In this document: positions 1-7,757 of the stretch, one piece after another
Numbering within the stretch: position 1 is the stretch's first letter
How the letters are laid out: each line of letters begins with the position of its first letter
NCBI GenBank assembly: GCA_964472195.1
Contig: CAYYJH010000007.1
Span: 1 to 52,062, forward strand
Length of the DNA stretch: 52,062 nucleotides
Origin: BS750m-G4 sp964472195
GTDB lineage: Bacteria; Bacteroidota; Ignavibacteria; Tepidaquicellales; Tepidaquicellaceae
Reading direction: 5' to 3'
The notes under the pieces: generated by a model
The model's input: only the letters and a program-made list of their open reading frames with translations
Databases searched by the model: none
What the model was told of the DNA's origin: nothing
Position numbers and translations under genes: made by a program

Positions 1-536
1 TCTGTGATTCCGCATGAGAATGCATCACCACCCTGCATGACGATAACCGTTGCCCATGAAACTTCATCAAAATCGCTCCTGGTTACTTTTCCTGTAACAG
101 TGTATGAATTAAACGTTGGAATTATAGGAGCTTCACCTCTATATTCGCAATAGATATCAACATCCATGCTACCACCGTTTGGAATTATAAAATTAGCTTG
201 TTCCCAATCGATTTTATTCGGATAATATGTAGGAATGTAATCAATTTCCGGGTATATATCGTCCGGGATTACAATTGCGTAAATTGAATCCATAGTATTT
301 ACATTAAAAGAAAACTGACCATCATTTTGCAAAACATAAGCTCCCAACAATACTGCATCTCTTGTTATATCATCAATAGATAAAATCTTCACATATCCTT
401 GAGATACGGGTTCATTACTATTCGAATACCTTGCTGTACCACTTATTACAGTTGAATAGCCGTCATTAAAAAAGGATAGAACGACTATGATTACTAAAAA
501 GCCTTTTAATAAATTGTGTATGTTTCTCGCCATCAT
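1..536 (-). CDS. Secreted beta-sandwich-type protein, C-terminus off the left edge
   Basis: About 178 codons are open from the edge to a tandem ATG-ATG (536 and 533), preceded by AAAGGAAAA as a plausible ribosome binding site. Residues 1-28 look like a signal peptide (basic start, then GFLVIIVVLSFF). The mature part resembles carboxypeptidase-regulatory-like repeats: VISGTARYSNSNEPVSQGYV, then a second unit starting YTVTGKVTRSDFDEVSW. The linker between the units contains APIIPTFNS (PIIPT at 114-128), the motif that is tandemly repeated in the small peptide encoded just upstream on the same strand. The 3' end is missing, so a T9SS sorting domain cannot be confirmed. No enzymatic motif is visible. 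It is probably a secreted or surface protein; the family assignment is inference. Confidence 0.8.
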   Translation of the reverse strand, partial: MMARNIHNLLKGFLVIIVVLSFFNDGYSTVISGTARYSNSNEPVSQGYVKILSIDDITRDAVLLGAYVLQNDGQFSFNVNTMDSIYAIVIPDDIYPEIDYIPTYYPNKIDWEQANFIIPNGGSMDVDIYCEYRGEAPIIPTFNSYTVTGKVTRSDFDEVSWATVIVMQGGDAFSCGIT

Positions 537-602
537 TTTTTGTTTTTCCTTTATAAAATTGTTTTTAAAAATTTTTTAATAGTATTTCTAAAACTTATCA
601 TA

Positions 603-764
603 TTACGTCGGAATAATCGGACTATCATAAGTCGGAATTATAGGACTGTCATAAGTTGGAATAATGGGATCATAACAAGTTGGAATAATTGGACAATCGT
701 ATGTCGGTATTATCGGTTCACAATGTGTCGGAATTATCGGCTTTCTTTGATAAGAGTTTTTCAT
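603..764 (-). CDS. 53-residue PIIPT octapeptide-repeat peptide
   Basis: The peptide starts MKNSYQRK, then has five 8-residue units (PIIPTHCE, PIIPTYDC, PIIPTCYD, PIIPTYDS, PIIPTYDS) and a final PIIPT before TAA. AGGAG lies 8 nt before the ATG, a strong ribosome binding site. Differences between the six PIIPT units are all at third codon positions (Pro as CCG, CCA, CCC, CCT; Thr as ACA, ACT, ACG), which supports translation and selection on the amino-acid sequence. There is no signal peptide and no long leader. Three Cys fall in the first three units. It lies 93 bp downstream of a TrmB-like regulator gene and 66 bp upstream of a secreted protein that also has PIIPT. I do not recognise the family. 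A multicore peptide precursor or an adhesive/structural repeat peptide are both possible. Confidence 0.75.
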   Translation of the reverse strand: MKNSYQRKPIIPTHCEPIIPTYDCPIIPTCYDPIIPTYDSPIIPTYDSPIIPT

Positions 765-771
765 TTTAGTT

Positions 772-776
772 TCTCC
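772..776 (-). promoter_or_regulatory. Ribosome binding site of the PIIPT peptide
   Basis: AGGAG on the minus strand, 8 nt before the ATG at 764. Many genes in this window lack a clear Shine-Dalgarno sequence, so this strong one supports translation of the short repeat ORF. Confidence 0.65.
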
Positions 777-857
777 TATTTATTTATTTAAGAAAATGTG
801 TTTAAGTTACTTTATTTATATAAGTTATATGATTTTATTAATTTAATTAATTTGATA

Positions 858-1730
858 TTATTTTTCATTTTTATTCAAATTTGAGATTTCTGCAAATTCA
901 TTTACCGTAAATGATTGTGTCCAGCAAAGTTCAAAAATGTTTACAATGAATTGTGCAAAATCTTTATTCCTTACAACGATGTCGGTTTTGTTATGTTCAG
1001 GAATTGTCTTATCGTGAACATTTAAGAAAACTATTTCCCTATCGAAGACAGTAAAGTTTGCGATTAGCATTTTTGTGAGTTTTATTTGCTCTCCACCTTT
1101 TTCATAATGTTTACATAAACCTATAAAATCCTCCAACGTTACTGACTTCCATTTATTATCCTTTTGTATTTTGAAATTCAAGCTTACTTCATAAATAGAT
1201 TTGAATACACCACTACGTTTCAAAAAATCTGCAACAACTTTATCAACTTGTTTTGATACCTGACCTTCAATTCTATTCATCATTAAAATTTCTTTATTAG
1301 AATTTTCTATCAATTCTAAATATCTTAAATTCCTGTGTTTGTTAAATCCCCTGATTAATTCAATATTACTTTTTTGATTTTTTTCTACTTTCTTTGTTTT
1401 GTATAGAGGCTGGAGATCTGTGAATAGGTTTTGTGTTTCTTTTAGTGCTTTGTTAACATTAATTCTTAAATCATATTGTATCTTATCTGATACAACACGT
1501 GGATTTATAATCTCAAACTTAAGCACGGAACTCGTTTCAATCTCATTTATATATCCTTTTCCAACAAATGTTTTTAATATATCATAAACATCCGTTCTTC
1601 TTATACCAGCTTCTTTAGCGACTTCCGAAGCACTCATTTGTTGTCCCGGCAAAAGGGCAAAGAATACCTTCGATTCTTTTTCTGTGAATCCTAATTGCTT
1701 AAGCTTTTCTTGCAGGTCTTTTGGTTTCAT
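858..1730 (-). CDS. TrmB-family transcriptional regulator
   Basis: 290 residues. Residues about 10-75 form a TrmB-type winged helix (LGFTEKESKVFFALL, SASEVAKEAGIRRTDVYDIL). A coiled-coil linker spans about 85-115, followed by a C-terminal PLD-like/effector region (IELIRGFNKHRNLRYLELI, NSNKEILMMNR). TrmB-like proteins typically act as DNA-binding regulators that sense a small ligand, often a sugar; the ligand here is unknown. The gene abuts a promoter whose -10 overlaps an inverted repeat with TTGTTGT/ACAACAA halves, so autoregulation is a reasonable inference. Downstream in the same direction are the PIIPT peptide and a secreted protein, the likely regulated genes. Confidence 0.8.
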   Translation of the reverse strand: MKPKDLQEKLKQLGFTEKESKVFFALLPGQQMSASEVAKEAGIRRTDVYDILKTFVGKGYINEIETSSVLKFEIINPRVVSDKIQYDLRINVNKALKETQNLFTDLQPLYKTKKVEKNQKSNIELIRGFNKHRNLRYLELIENSNKEILMMNRIEGQVSKQVDKVVADFLKRSGVFKSIYEVSLNFKIQKDNKWKSVTLEDFIGLCKHYEKGGEQIKLTKMLIANFTVFDREIVFLNVHDKTIPEHNKTDIVVRNKDFAQFIVNIFELCWTQSFTVNEFAEISNLNKNEK

Positions 1731-1786
1731 GCATGTGTTGTTGTGCGGTTCTACAACAATATTAAGAATTAAACTTTTATTGTCAA
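1731..1786 (-). promoter_or_regulatory. Promoter plus partial dyad before the TrmB-like gene
   Basis: On the minus strand: TTGACA (1781-1786), a 16-bp spacer, TAATAT (1759-1764), then TGTTGTAGAA and ACAACA. The start codon of the regulator follows at 1730. The right half (ACAACAATATT on the plus strand, 1753-1763) is identical to that of the site at 1945-1977, while the outer part of the left half is degenerate. The dyad overlaps the -10, a position suited to repression. The regulator itself is the obvious candidate ligand; that is inference. Confidence 0.55.
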
Positions 1787-1944
1787 TGGAAAAAACTTAT
1801 AAAGTCACTCTATCCCGAGCTTTAATTAAAATTATAAAACTACTCCTAATTATCTTATATCATTAATTGTTATCATAAATCTTTTAATTGATATTCTGAC
1901 GCTTAAAAGAACTTTAGCATATTTGGTATCTATTTTAGGATATT

Positions 1945-2000
1945 AATATTGTTGTGTAATGTTTCTACAACAATATTATGAATCTTTTGTTAAGAGTCAA
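1945..2000 (-). promoter_or_regulatory. Second promoter with perfect 11-bp inverted repeat
   Basis: Arms AATATTGTTGT (1945-1955) and ACAACAATATT (1967-1977) are perfect, with an 11-bp spacer, so half-site centres are 22 bp apart (about two helical turns). On the minus strand the dyad follows TTGACT (1995-2000), a 16-bp spacer and TAATAT (1973-1978), the same geometry as the module at 1731-1786. It would fire toward the regulator and give a leader of over 200 nt, or a short RNA. Confidence 0.55.
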
Positions 2001-2094
2001 GACTAAAAAATTGAATTTAATTGAGAAATTTATTTGTACTCTTGAACGAGGGATAATGTATTTCGTGATGGTATAAAGCAGAAGAGTAAAATAA

Positions 2095-2126
2095 AAAAAC
2101 CGGACTTATTACTTAATCCGGTTTCT
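2095..2126 (-). terminator. Rho-independent terminator after tRNA-fMet
   Basis: Perfect 8-bp stem (AAACCGGA 2097-2104 and TCCGGTTT 2117-2124) with a 12-nt loop. On the minus strand the T-tract continues past the stem. It directly follows the tRNA. Confidence 0.8.
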
Positions 2127-2129
2127 TAG

Positions 2130-2202
<73 letters not shown>

Positions 2203-2206
2203 ATGT

Positions 2207-2306
2207 NNNNNNNNNNNNNNNNNNNNNNNNNNNNNNNNNNNNNNNNNNNNNNNNNNNNNNNNNNNNNNNNNNNNNNNNNNNNNNNNNNNNNNNNNNNNNN
2301 NNNNNN
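2207..2306. other. Scaffold gap (100 N)
   Basis: Exactly 100 N, so the length is a placeholder. Flanks (the 5' end of tRNA-fMet and the etfB upstream region) do not overlap in sequence. The etfB promoter may lie in the missing part. Confidence 0.95.
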
Positions 2307-2391
2307 TTTTACCAATTTCTAAATTTATTTTTTAAGATTATATTCGTAAATTCTTTTTTCAATTTTTTAATTCATAATTATAATATCTCAA

Positions 2392-3141
2392 ATGAAAATT
2401 ATTGTATGCGTATCTTTAGTTCCGGATAGTACAACAAAAGTAAAAATCTCTGATACAAAGCTATCAATTGACGATTCCGGTGTAAGTTATATACTAAATC
2501 CTTATGATGAATATGCTGTTGAAGAAGCTGTTCAACTAAAGGAAAAAAATGGAGGTGAGGTTATTGCTATTTCATACGGTACTGAAAAATCAAAAGAAGC
2601 TATAAAGAAAGCATTTCAAATGGGTGCTGATAAAGGAATACTTATTAAAACTGACTCGAATGATTTTGATTCGTACACTGTCGCAAAGAATTTAGCAGAT
2701 GTTCTTAAAGAGCAGAGTGCAGATATAATTTTCTTTGGTAAGCAGTCGATAGATTTTGACGGGCTTCTTGTCCCAAATATGGTCGGTGAGCTTTTAGATC
2801 TTCCTTCTATAAACGTTGTTATTAAATTAGACATTCAGGATAATACAGTCACAGCGGAAACCGAAATAGAAGGTGGAAAGGAAACCATCGAAGCTAAAAT
2901 GCCGGTAATCATTGGTGCTCAGAAAGGCTTAAATGAACCACGATATCCTAATCTAAAAAGCATCATGGCTTCGAAATCAAAACCAATCGAAGAAAAAGAA
3001 CCTACATACTCGGGTAATAAAACAGAAGTATCCGTAATGAATCTTCCTCCGACTAAATCACAGGGTAAGATTTTTGAAGAGGGTGTTGAGAATGTTTCCG
3101 AGCTTGTCAGGTTATTAAGAGAAGAAGCAAAAGTAATCTAA
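2392..3141 (+). CDS. etfB: Electron transfer flavoprotein subunit beta
   Basis: 249 residues, the usual EtfB length. The N-terminus MKIIVCVSLVPD and LNPYDEYAVEEAVQLKE are typical, as is GKQSIDFDGLLVPNMVGELL. The ETF-beta signature lies at about 150-195 (EGGKETIEAKMPVIIGAQKG, then NEPRYPNLKSIM). EtfB binds AMP structurally and, with EtfA, shuttles electrons from acyl-CoA dehydrogenases to a membrane quinone reductase. etfA follows after 64 bp. The likely membrane partner is encoded at 14689-16701. Confidence 0.95.
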   Translation: MKIIVCVSLVPDSTTKVKISDTKLSIDDSGVSYILNPYDEYAVEEAVQLKEKNGGEVIAISYGTEKSKEAIKKAFQMGADKGILIKTDSNDFDSYTVAKNLADVLKEQSADIIFFGKQSIDFDGLLVPNMVGELLDLPSINVVIKLDIQDNTVTAETEIEGGKETIEAKMPVIIGAQKGLNEPRYPNLKSIMASKSKPIEEKEPTYSGNKTEVSVMNLPPTKSQGKIFEEGVENVSELVRLLREEAKVI

Positions 3142-3205
3142 AAAGTAATACATTATATTAAAAAGAATAAAGTTTAAATAAATAATATTATAAAATCTAA
3201 ATAAT

Positions 3206-4219
3206 ATGGCTGACAAAATATTAGCATTCGTCGAAGTAAAAGAAAACAAGTTTAAAAATTCAGCATTCGAAGTTGTATCAGTTGCAAAAAAATTAGCCGG
3301 TGAATTAGGCTGTGAATTCGATGTATTGACTATAAGCACTAACAATGAAGATGAAATTAAAAAATTAGGTGCCTACGGTGCGAAAAAAGTTTTGCTTGTA
3401 GATTCAAAAGAGTTGAACTCAAAAAATCCGGACAGTAATAGTGTTTACTCGAATACTGCTTTTGCCAAAGCAATCAGTGAAGTTTCAAAATTGAAAGACT
3501 CTAACATCGTATTAGTATCAGCAACTGCTATGGGCAAAGATTTAGCTCCAAGGATAGCAATAAAAATAGATGCAGCAATTAGTCCGGATTGCATTGACGT
3601 TACAGTCATCGATGGTAATATAACTGCACGAAGACCTGTTTATGCCGGTAAAAGTATAATCGATGTAAAGTTTAATTCGGGTAACGTTGTTCTTACTCTC
3701 AGACCAAACGTATTTCAACCTGAAAAGATAAATAGTGAAGATGTCGAAATTGAAAAGATAGACGTTGGAAATCTGAACCTTAATGAAGGTGATTTCAAAA
3801 TTAATATAAAAGAAGTAGTTGTATCGAATGAAAAACTTGATGTAAGCGAAGCAGACAAGATAGTATCCGGTGGAAGAGGTTTACGCGAAGCAAGTAATTT
3901 TCATTTAATTGAAGAATTAGCTAATGTTCTCGGAGCGGCAACGGGTGCATCACGGGCTGTTGTAGATGCAGAATGGAGACCTCATTCAGAGCAGGTTGGG
4001 CAAACTGGAAAAACGGTATCCCCTAATTTGTATATTGCTTGTGGGATTAGCGGAGCAATTCAGCATCTTGCAGGTATGTCATCCTCAAAATGCATTGTAG
4101 CAATTAACAAAGATAAAGATGCACCAATATTCCAGGTTGCTGATTACGGTATTGTCGGGGATGTTTTTGAAATACTGCCAGCATTAACCGAGGAGTTTAA
4201 AAAGGTATTGTCAAACTAA
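3206..4219 (+). CDS. etfA: Electron transfer flavoprotein subunit alpha
   Basis: 337 residues. The N-terminal nucleotide-binding-like domain (about 1-200) is followed by the FAD-binding C-terminal domain with SGGRGLREASNFHLIEEL, GAATGASRAVVDAEW, QVGQTGKTVSPNLYIACGIS and the closing VADYGIVGDVFEILPAL. These are the standard EtfA flavin contacts. It forms a heterodimer with EtfB encoded directly upstream. The gene pair has the common bacterial B-A order. A weak hairpin (4281-4307) follows without a good T-tract. Confidence 0.95.
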   Translation: MADKILAFVEVKENKFKNSAFEVVSVAKKLAGELGCEFDVLTISTNNEDEIKKLGAYGAKKVLLVDSKELNSKNPDSNSVYSNTAFAKAISEVSKLKDSNIVLVSATAMGKDLAPRIAIKIDAAISPDCIDVTVIDGNITARRPVYAGKSIIDVKFNSGNVVLTLRPNVFQPEKINSEDVEIEKIDVGNLNLNEGDFKINIKEVVVSNEKLDVSEADKIVSGGRGLREASNFHLIEELANVLGAATGASRAVVDAEWRPHSEQVGQTGKTVSPNLYIACGISGAIQHLAGMSSSKCIVAINKDKDAPIFQVADYGIVGDVFEILPALTEEFKKVLSN

Positions 4220-4349
4220 TTTAAATTACTTTTTTAGAAATACCTTTTAAATTAAATAATATTCTTATTATATTGATTTTGAAAATGAAACTTTAATTGT
4301 CATTTTCTTGTAAAAAATATTAAAACAGCTTAACTATTTATTTTATTCG

Positions 4350-5006
4350 ATGGAAAATTCAGTTGATGTAATACAGGTTGATATTTTTGGTTTATCGCTC
4401 TCATCATCAATCAGTGGTGGTGGGTATGCCATAATACTAAAAGAAATTGGCGGTGAAAGAAGGCTCCCTATTATTATTGGTCAGTTCGAAGCACAGGCAA
4501 TAGCATTCGAGCTCGAAGGAATGAAACCACCAAGACCACTCACGCACGATCTTCTCAAAACGTTAATTGAAACATTTGGATACCGGGTTGAAAGCGTAAC
4601 TATAAATGAATTAAAAGATTCTACATTCTATTCAAGAATAAAATTCGATGCTGAAACCATAGGTGAAATTGATGCAAGACCTTCTGATGCTATAGCACTT
4701 GCACTCAAATTTTCTGCTCCAATATACGTTTCAGCTTCAATTATGGATGAAATAGGCTTTATCCCCGAATATGAAGAACATGGTTCAAAAAAGGAAGAAG
4801 GTAAAGAAGAAAGTGATATATTATCGGGCAAGGAATCATTTGAAGAAGAAGCAAAAATAGCAGATACTTCCAAACTATCTGTCAAAGAAAAGAAACTCAA
4901 AAAATTGAAATTAGAATTAGATGAAGCAGTAACTAAAGAAGACTACGAAAAAGCAGCAGAATTAAGAGACGAAATAAAAAAAATGGAAATCTCAAATCTG
5001 AATTAA
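4350..5006 (+). CDS. Bifunctional nuclease (BFN/DUF151) domain protein with UVR tail
   Basis: 218 residues. Residues about 1-135 are a BFN/DUF151 domain (LPIIIGQFEAQAIAFELEG, PLTHDLLKTLIE, DARPSDAIALALK). An acidic linker about 140-175 (KKEEGKEESDILSG) leads to a UvrB/UvrC-type UVR motif at about 178-215 (LDEAVTKEDYEKAAELRDEI). The combination is known in Bacteroidota and Chlorobiota. Members of the BFN family have been reported to have DNase/RNase activity; the cellular role is not well defined. The gene stands between etfA and a small barrel-like protein. Confidence 0.9.
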   Translation: MENSVDVIQVDIFGLSLSSSISGGGYAIILKEIGGERRLPIIIGQFEAQAIAFELEGMKPPRPLTHDLLKTLIETFGYRVESVTINELKDSTFYSRIKFDAETIGEIDARPSDAIALALKFSAPIYVSASIMDEIGFIPEYEEHGSKKEEGKEESDILSGKESFEEEAKIADTSKLSVKEKKLKKLKLELDEAVTKEDYEKAAELRDEIKKMEISNLN

Positions 5007-5051
5007 CAATACATATATATTAATCTCATTTAACAAACTAAATCAAAATAC

Positions 5052-5606
5052 GTGAAAAAAATCATCCTTTTAATATTCACATTACTTATCCTGAGCTTTA
5101 ACACAGTTTATTCACAATTCAAATCCGATCTTCAATATAAAAATTCATCATTAAATAAAAAACTTAGCAGTTTAGATCTGGGTGTTACGTCCGGACGGGT
5201 AAGCCTTGGTTTTAACGGCGGCATAGCTGTTATGGAAGATAACACCGGTTTAGCAGTAGGGATGTTCGCTGAAGTTAATGCAGAAAGTTTTTCATTTGTA
5301 CCTCAAGCCAATTACTGGAAAGTTAATAAAGCGAACAATTTTGAGATTGCCGGGCTTATGAGATTAAGATTTGAATCTGTTGGAATAGAACCTTATGTTG
5401 ATGGCGGAATAGGAATTAATTTTTATAATGATGATGTAACAGATAACGTAACAAAGATTGGGCTCGATGTTGGGGGCGGTCTTGAGCTTAAAAATTTTAG
5501 TACATCTTACACTGTTTTGCTCGATGTGAAATATAAAATAATTATTAACGATCCCGGAAATATTAAAGGCTTCGTTGTTACCGGTGGTCTAAAATTTCCC
5601 TTATAG
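5052..5606 (+). CDS. Small outer-membrane-type beta-barrel protein
   Basis: 184 residues from a GTG start. A signal peptide (KKIILLIFTLLILSFNTVYSQ) is followed by alternating hydrophobic strands rich in Gly (VSLGFNGGIAVM, GLAVGMFAEVN, FEIAGLMRLRF, YVDGGIGINFY) and a C-terminus ending in FPL, as in small outer-membrane barrels. General layout resembles the protein at 37527-38183. Function unknown. An intrinsic terminator follows. Confidence 0.75.
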   Translation: MKKIILLIFTLLILSFNTVYSQFKSDLQYKNSSLNKKLSSLDLGVTSGRVSLGFNGGIAVMEDNTGLAVGMFAEVNAESFSFVPQANYWKVNKANNFEIAGLMRLRFESVGIEPYVDGGIGINFYNDDVTDNVTKIGLDVGGGLELKNFSTSYTVLLDVKYKIIINDPGNIKGFVVTGGLKFPL

Positions 5607-5632
5607 ATTTTATATAATAAAATTATTTTAAC

Positions 5633-5668
5633 AGCGTAGAAGAAATTTCTTTTACGCTTTTTTTATTT
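5633..5668 (+). terminator. Rho-independent terminator
   Basis: AGCGTAGAAGAAAT and its partner TTCTTTTACGCT form a hairpin followed by a run of seven T. It separates the barrel-like gene from coaX. Confidence 0.7.
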
Positions 5669-5681
5669 CCATTATTTGTAT

Positions 5682-6440
5682 ATGCAAAAAAATTTACTAA
5701 TTGATATTGGCAACTCACACATCAAAGTTGCAATAGGTTTACAAGATTCTTCGTTAAAAAATATAAAAAGATTCGAATACGAAAAGGAGTATCAAACCGA
5801 AACATTAAACCACATTATATCTTCCTTTATTAAAAAAAGGAAAGACCTTTATGAGATAAAAAAGATTGGAATATCTTTATTGGATTTAAAAATAAAACCT
5901 GCAATAATCGATATTATAAAAATATATTTCAGGTCTGCACCCATTTTTATTAATAAAAGAATCAAACTTCCCATAAAATTTAAATACAGCTCTACAATCG
6001 GCAGCGACAGGATTTGTTCGGCAGTTGCAGCTTTTTACAAATATTGTAAAAGAAAAAAAATATTAATAATAGACTTCGGCACTGCTACAACATATAACCT
6101 GTTAATAGATGGCATATTTGAAGGTGGAATGATTACCCCCGGTATTGAAACTTCCCTGCATTCACTAATAAAAAAAACATCACTACCTAAAGTAAAATTA
6201 GATTCGAATGTTAAATTGATTACGAATGATACCTTAAACAATATTAAATCCGGAGTATGGTTTCAGAACCTATATACAACTGAAAGGATTATTCTTGAAC
6301 TAAAAAAGAAGCATAAGAATTTGTTTGTCATTGCAACGGGAGGTTTATCACATTTAATTTTCGATAAGACGAGACTTATTGACAAACTTGAAAAAAACCT
6401 GGTTCTGGAGGGAATTAATTTTATCTTAAATCAAGAATGA
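5682..6440 (+). CDS. coaX: Type III pantothenate kinase
   Basis: 252 residues from ATG 5682; an in-frame TTG six bases upstream is less likely. It phosphorylates pantothenate, the first step of coenzyme A synthesis. Acetate/sugar-kinase-fold motifs are present: DIGNSHIKVAI (8-18, phosphate binding), GSDR (107-110, pantothenate side), DFGTATTYNLL (131-141) and GGMITPGIE (148-156). Length is normal for CoaX. The stop overlaps the next start by 4 bp (ATGA), so the two genes are translationally coupled. Confidence 0.93.
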   Translation: MQKNLLIDIGNSHIKVAIGLQDSSLKNIKRFEYEKEYQTETLNHIISSFIKKRKDLYEIKKIGISLLDLKIKPAIIDIIKIYFRSAPIFINKRIKLPIKFKYSSTIGSDRICSAVAAFYKYCKRKKILIIDFGTATTYNLLIDGIFEGGMITPGIETSLHSLIKKTSLPKVKLDSNVKLITNDTLNNIKSGVWFQNLYTTERIILELKKKHKNLFVIATGGLSHLIFDKTRLIDKLEKNLVLEGINFILNQE

Positions 6441-7330
6441 AGTTTTTCGGGAAAAGAAATAATATAAACACGCTAAAGACACTCTGGAATTTTTCGCAAA
6501 AAGGAAATCTATGGAGGTTTTTTTTCGCCGGTAAAGATACGATTGTGGGTGAAACAAGAGATAATGAAGAAAAGATTGTGTATTTCTTTTCGTTAGATGC
6601 TAATACCGGGAAAACATTCCTGAAGAATCACAAATTAAAAAATGAAGACTACTGGATATCGATTGAAGGATTAAACAAGGAAGTTTGTTTCTTGCATCGT
6701 TTTGAGAAACCCGATCTTCCCCAGCATAAAAGTATAATTGCATTGGATATTTTTTCAGGGAAAAAACTCTGGGAGAATAATGAGTACTTGTATTTTTTCA
6801 ATACAGACCATTCTCTTTATGCTTACAAAGAAAAATTTGAATCAAAAGAAATTGTTGAGCTTAATATGAAAAATGGTATCGTGTTAGAAACATTCGATGA
6901 AAATGAGCATGCTGAAATCTATAGCATCCGAAATAATACATACGACGAACAATTATCCGAAAAATACAATTACCCTATTCCGTTTTCAAAAGAAGATACA
7001 CCGGAGGACTTATCAAGGATTTTCAAAAAAGAAATTACATACTTAAACTCAGAGGGTAAGATAGAATATATTATCAAAGATGATTATCTAATGTTCAACT
7101 ATTATGAAAAGATTTCATTACCCGATTACGGCTCAGAAAAAACATATAAAAACAGATTTTGTATTTATAATATATTTAATGGAGAAAAATTATATGAAGA
7201 TATGATGAACAAAAGCTCATCGTACAATGTACCAGATAACTTTTTTGTGAAAGATGATAACATTTATTATCTTAAAGAAAAAAAGGAATTAATTGCAATA
7301 AACCTAAAGCAAAAAATATATTCAAAATAA
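6437..7330 (+). CDS. Hypothetical propeller-like protein (possibly DUF4905)
   Basis: 297 residues, no signal peptide or membrane segment. Short strand-rich repeats with the pattern seen in PQQ/quinoprotein-like propellers occur: FSLDANTGKTFLKN, ALDIFSGKKLWENN, ELNMKNGIVLETF, YNIFNGEKLYED. It resembles the cytoplasmic DUF4905 proteins of Bacteroidota, recalled by pattern and not confirmed. It overlaps coaX by 4 bp and precedes the YjbQ gene by 5 bp, so it is part of a tight operon. Function unknown. Confidence 0.7.
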   Translation: MKFFGKRNNINTLKTLWNFSQKGNLWRFFFAGKDTIVGETRDNEEKIVYFFSLDANTGKTFLKNHKLKNEDYWISIEGLNKEVCFLHRFEKPDLPQHKSIIALDIFSGKKLWENNEYLYFFNTDHSLYAYKEKFESKEIVELNMKNGIVLETFDENEHAEIYSIRNNTYDEQLSEKYNYPIPFSKEDTPEDLSRIFKKEITYLNSEGKIEYIIKDDYLMFNYYEKISLPDYGSEKTYKNRFCIYNIFNGEKLYEDMMNKSSSYNVPDNFFVKDDNIYYLKEKKELIAINLKQKIYSK

Positions 7331-7335
7331 TTATT

Positions 7336-7755
7336 ATGAAGTCTTTATCAGAAGAAATCATCAAATCCTCTAATGGTAATTGTGATATAATTGATATTAC
7401 AGATGATGTTATTGGAATATTAAAAAAATTCAAAATAAAGAACGGTCTTTGCACTGTGTTTTCAATTGGTTCTACAGCAGGAATAACAACGATAGAGTAC
7501 GAACCGGGTTTATTGAAGGATATACCGAAACTAATGGATAAATTAATCCCTTCAGCTGTAAGATATCATCATGACGACACCTGGGGTGATGGAAACGGTC
7601 ATGCGCATTTGCGTTCTGCACTCTTTAAAACATCACTCAGTGTACCGATTGTAAATGGGGATTTGACTCTCGGTACGTGGCAGCAAATTGTATTAATAGA
7701 TTTTGATAACCGTAAAAGAACGCGACGGATAGTTGTTCAGGTTATAGGTGAATAG
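7336..7755 (+). CDS. YjbQ/UPF0047 family protein
   Basis: 139 residues, the typical length of the YjbQ family, members of which have weak thiamine-phosphate-synthase activity. The conserved core is present: GLCTVFSIGSTAGITTIEYEPG, YHHDDTWGDGNGHAHLRSAL with the metal/phosphate-binding His and Asp, and LGTWQQIVLIDFD. It lies in the coaX operon, 2 bp before the glycosyltransferase. Physiological role uncertain. Confidence 0.9.
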   Translation: MKSLSEEIIKSSNGNCDIIDITDDVIGILKKFKIKNGLCTVFSIGSTAGITTIEYEPGLLKDIPKLMDKLIPSAVRYHHDDTWGDGNGHAHLRSALFKTSLSVPIVNGDLTLGTWQQIVLIDFDNRKRTRRIVVQVIGE

Positions 7756-7757
7756 TT

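Larger units (their letters stand above)
1731..2096. other. Intergenic region with duplicated promoter/dyad, no gene seen
   Basis: No convincing coding sequence on either strand. On the minus strand only very short ORFs exist between the two promoter modules (for example MLKFF and MITINDIR). The stretch holds the two related dyads described separately and is otherwise AT-rich. Confidence 0.5.

Noticed and set aside
603..764. Assignment of the PIIPT peptide to graspetides or another named RiPP class
   Set aside because: Thr and Asp in each unit are compatible with side-chain linkage, but no leader peptide and no modifying enzyme are visible in this window.
516..791. Plus-strand 91-codon open frame over the PIIPT repeat
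   Set aside because: It mirrors the repeat on the opposite strand, and the silent third-position variation fits only the minus-strand frame, which also has the ribosome binding site.
4281..4307. Hairpin after etfA as a terminator
   Set aside because: Arms GAAAATGA/TCATTTTC pair well but the following bases are not a T-tract, so it is too weak to list.
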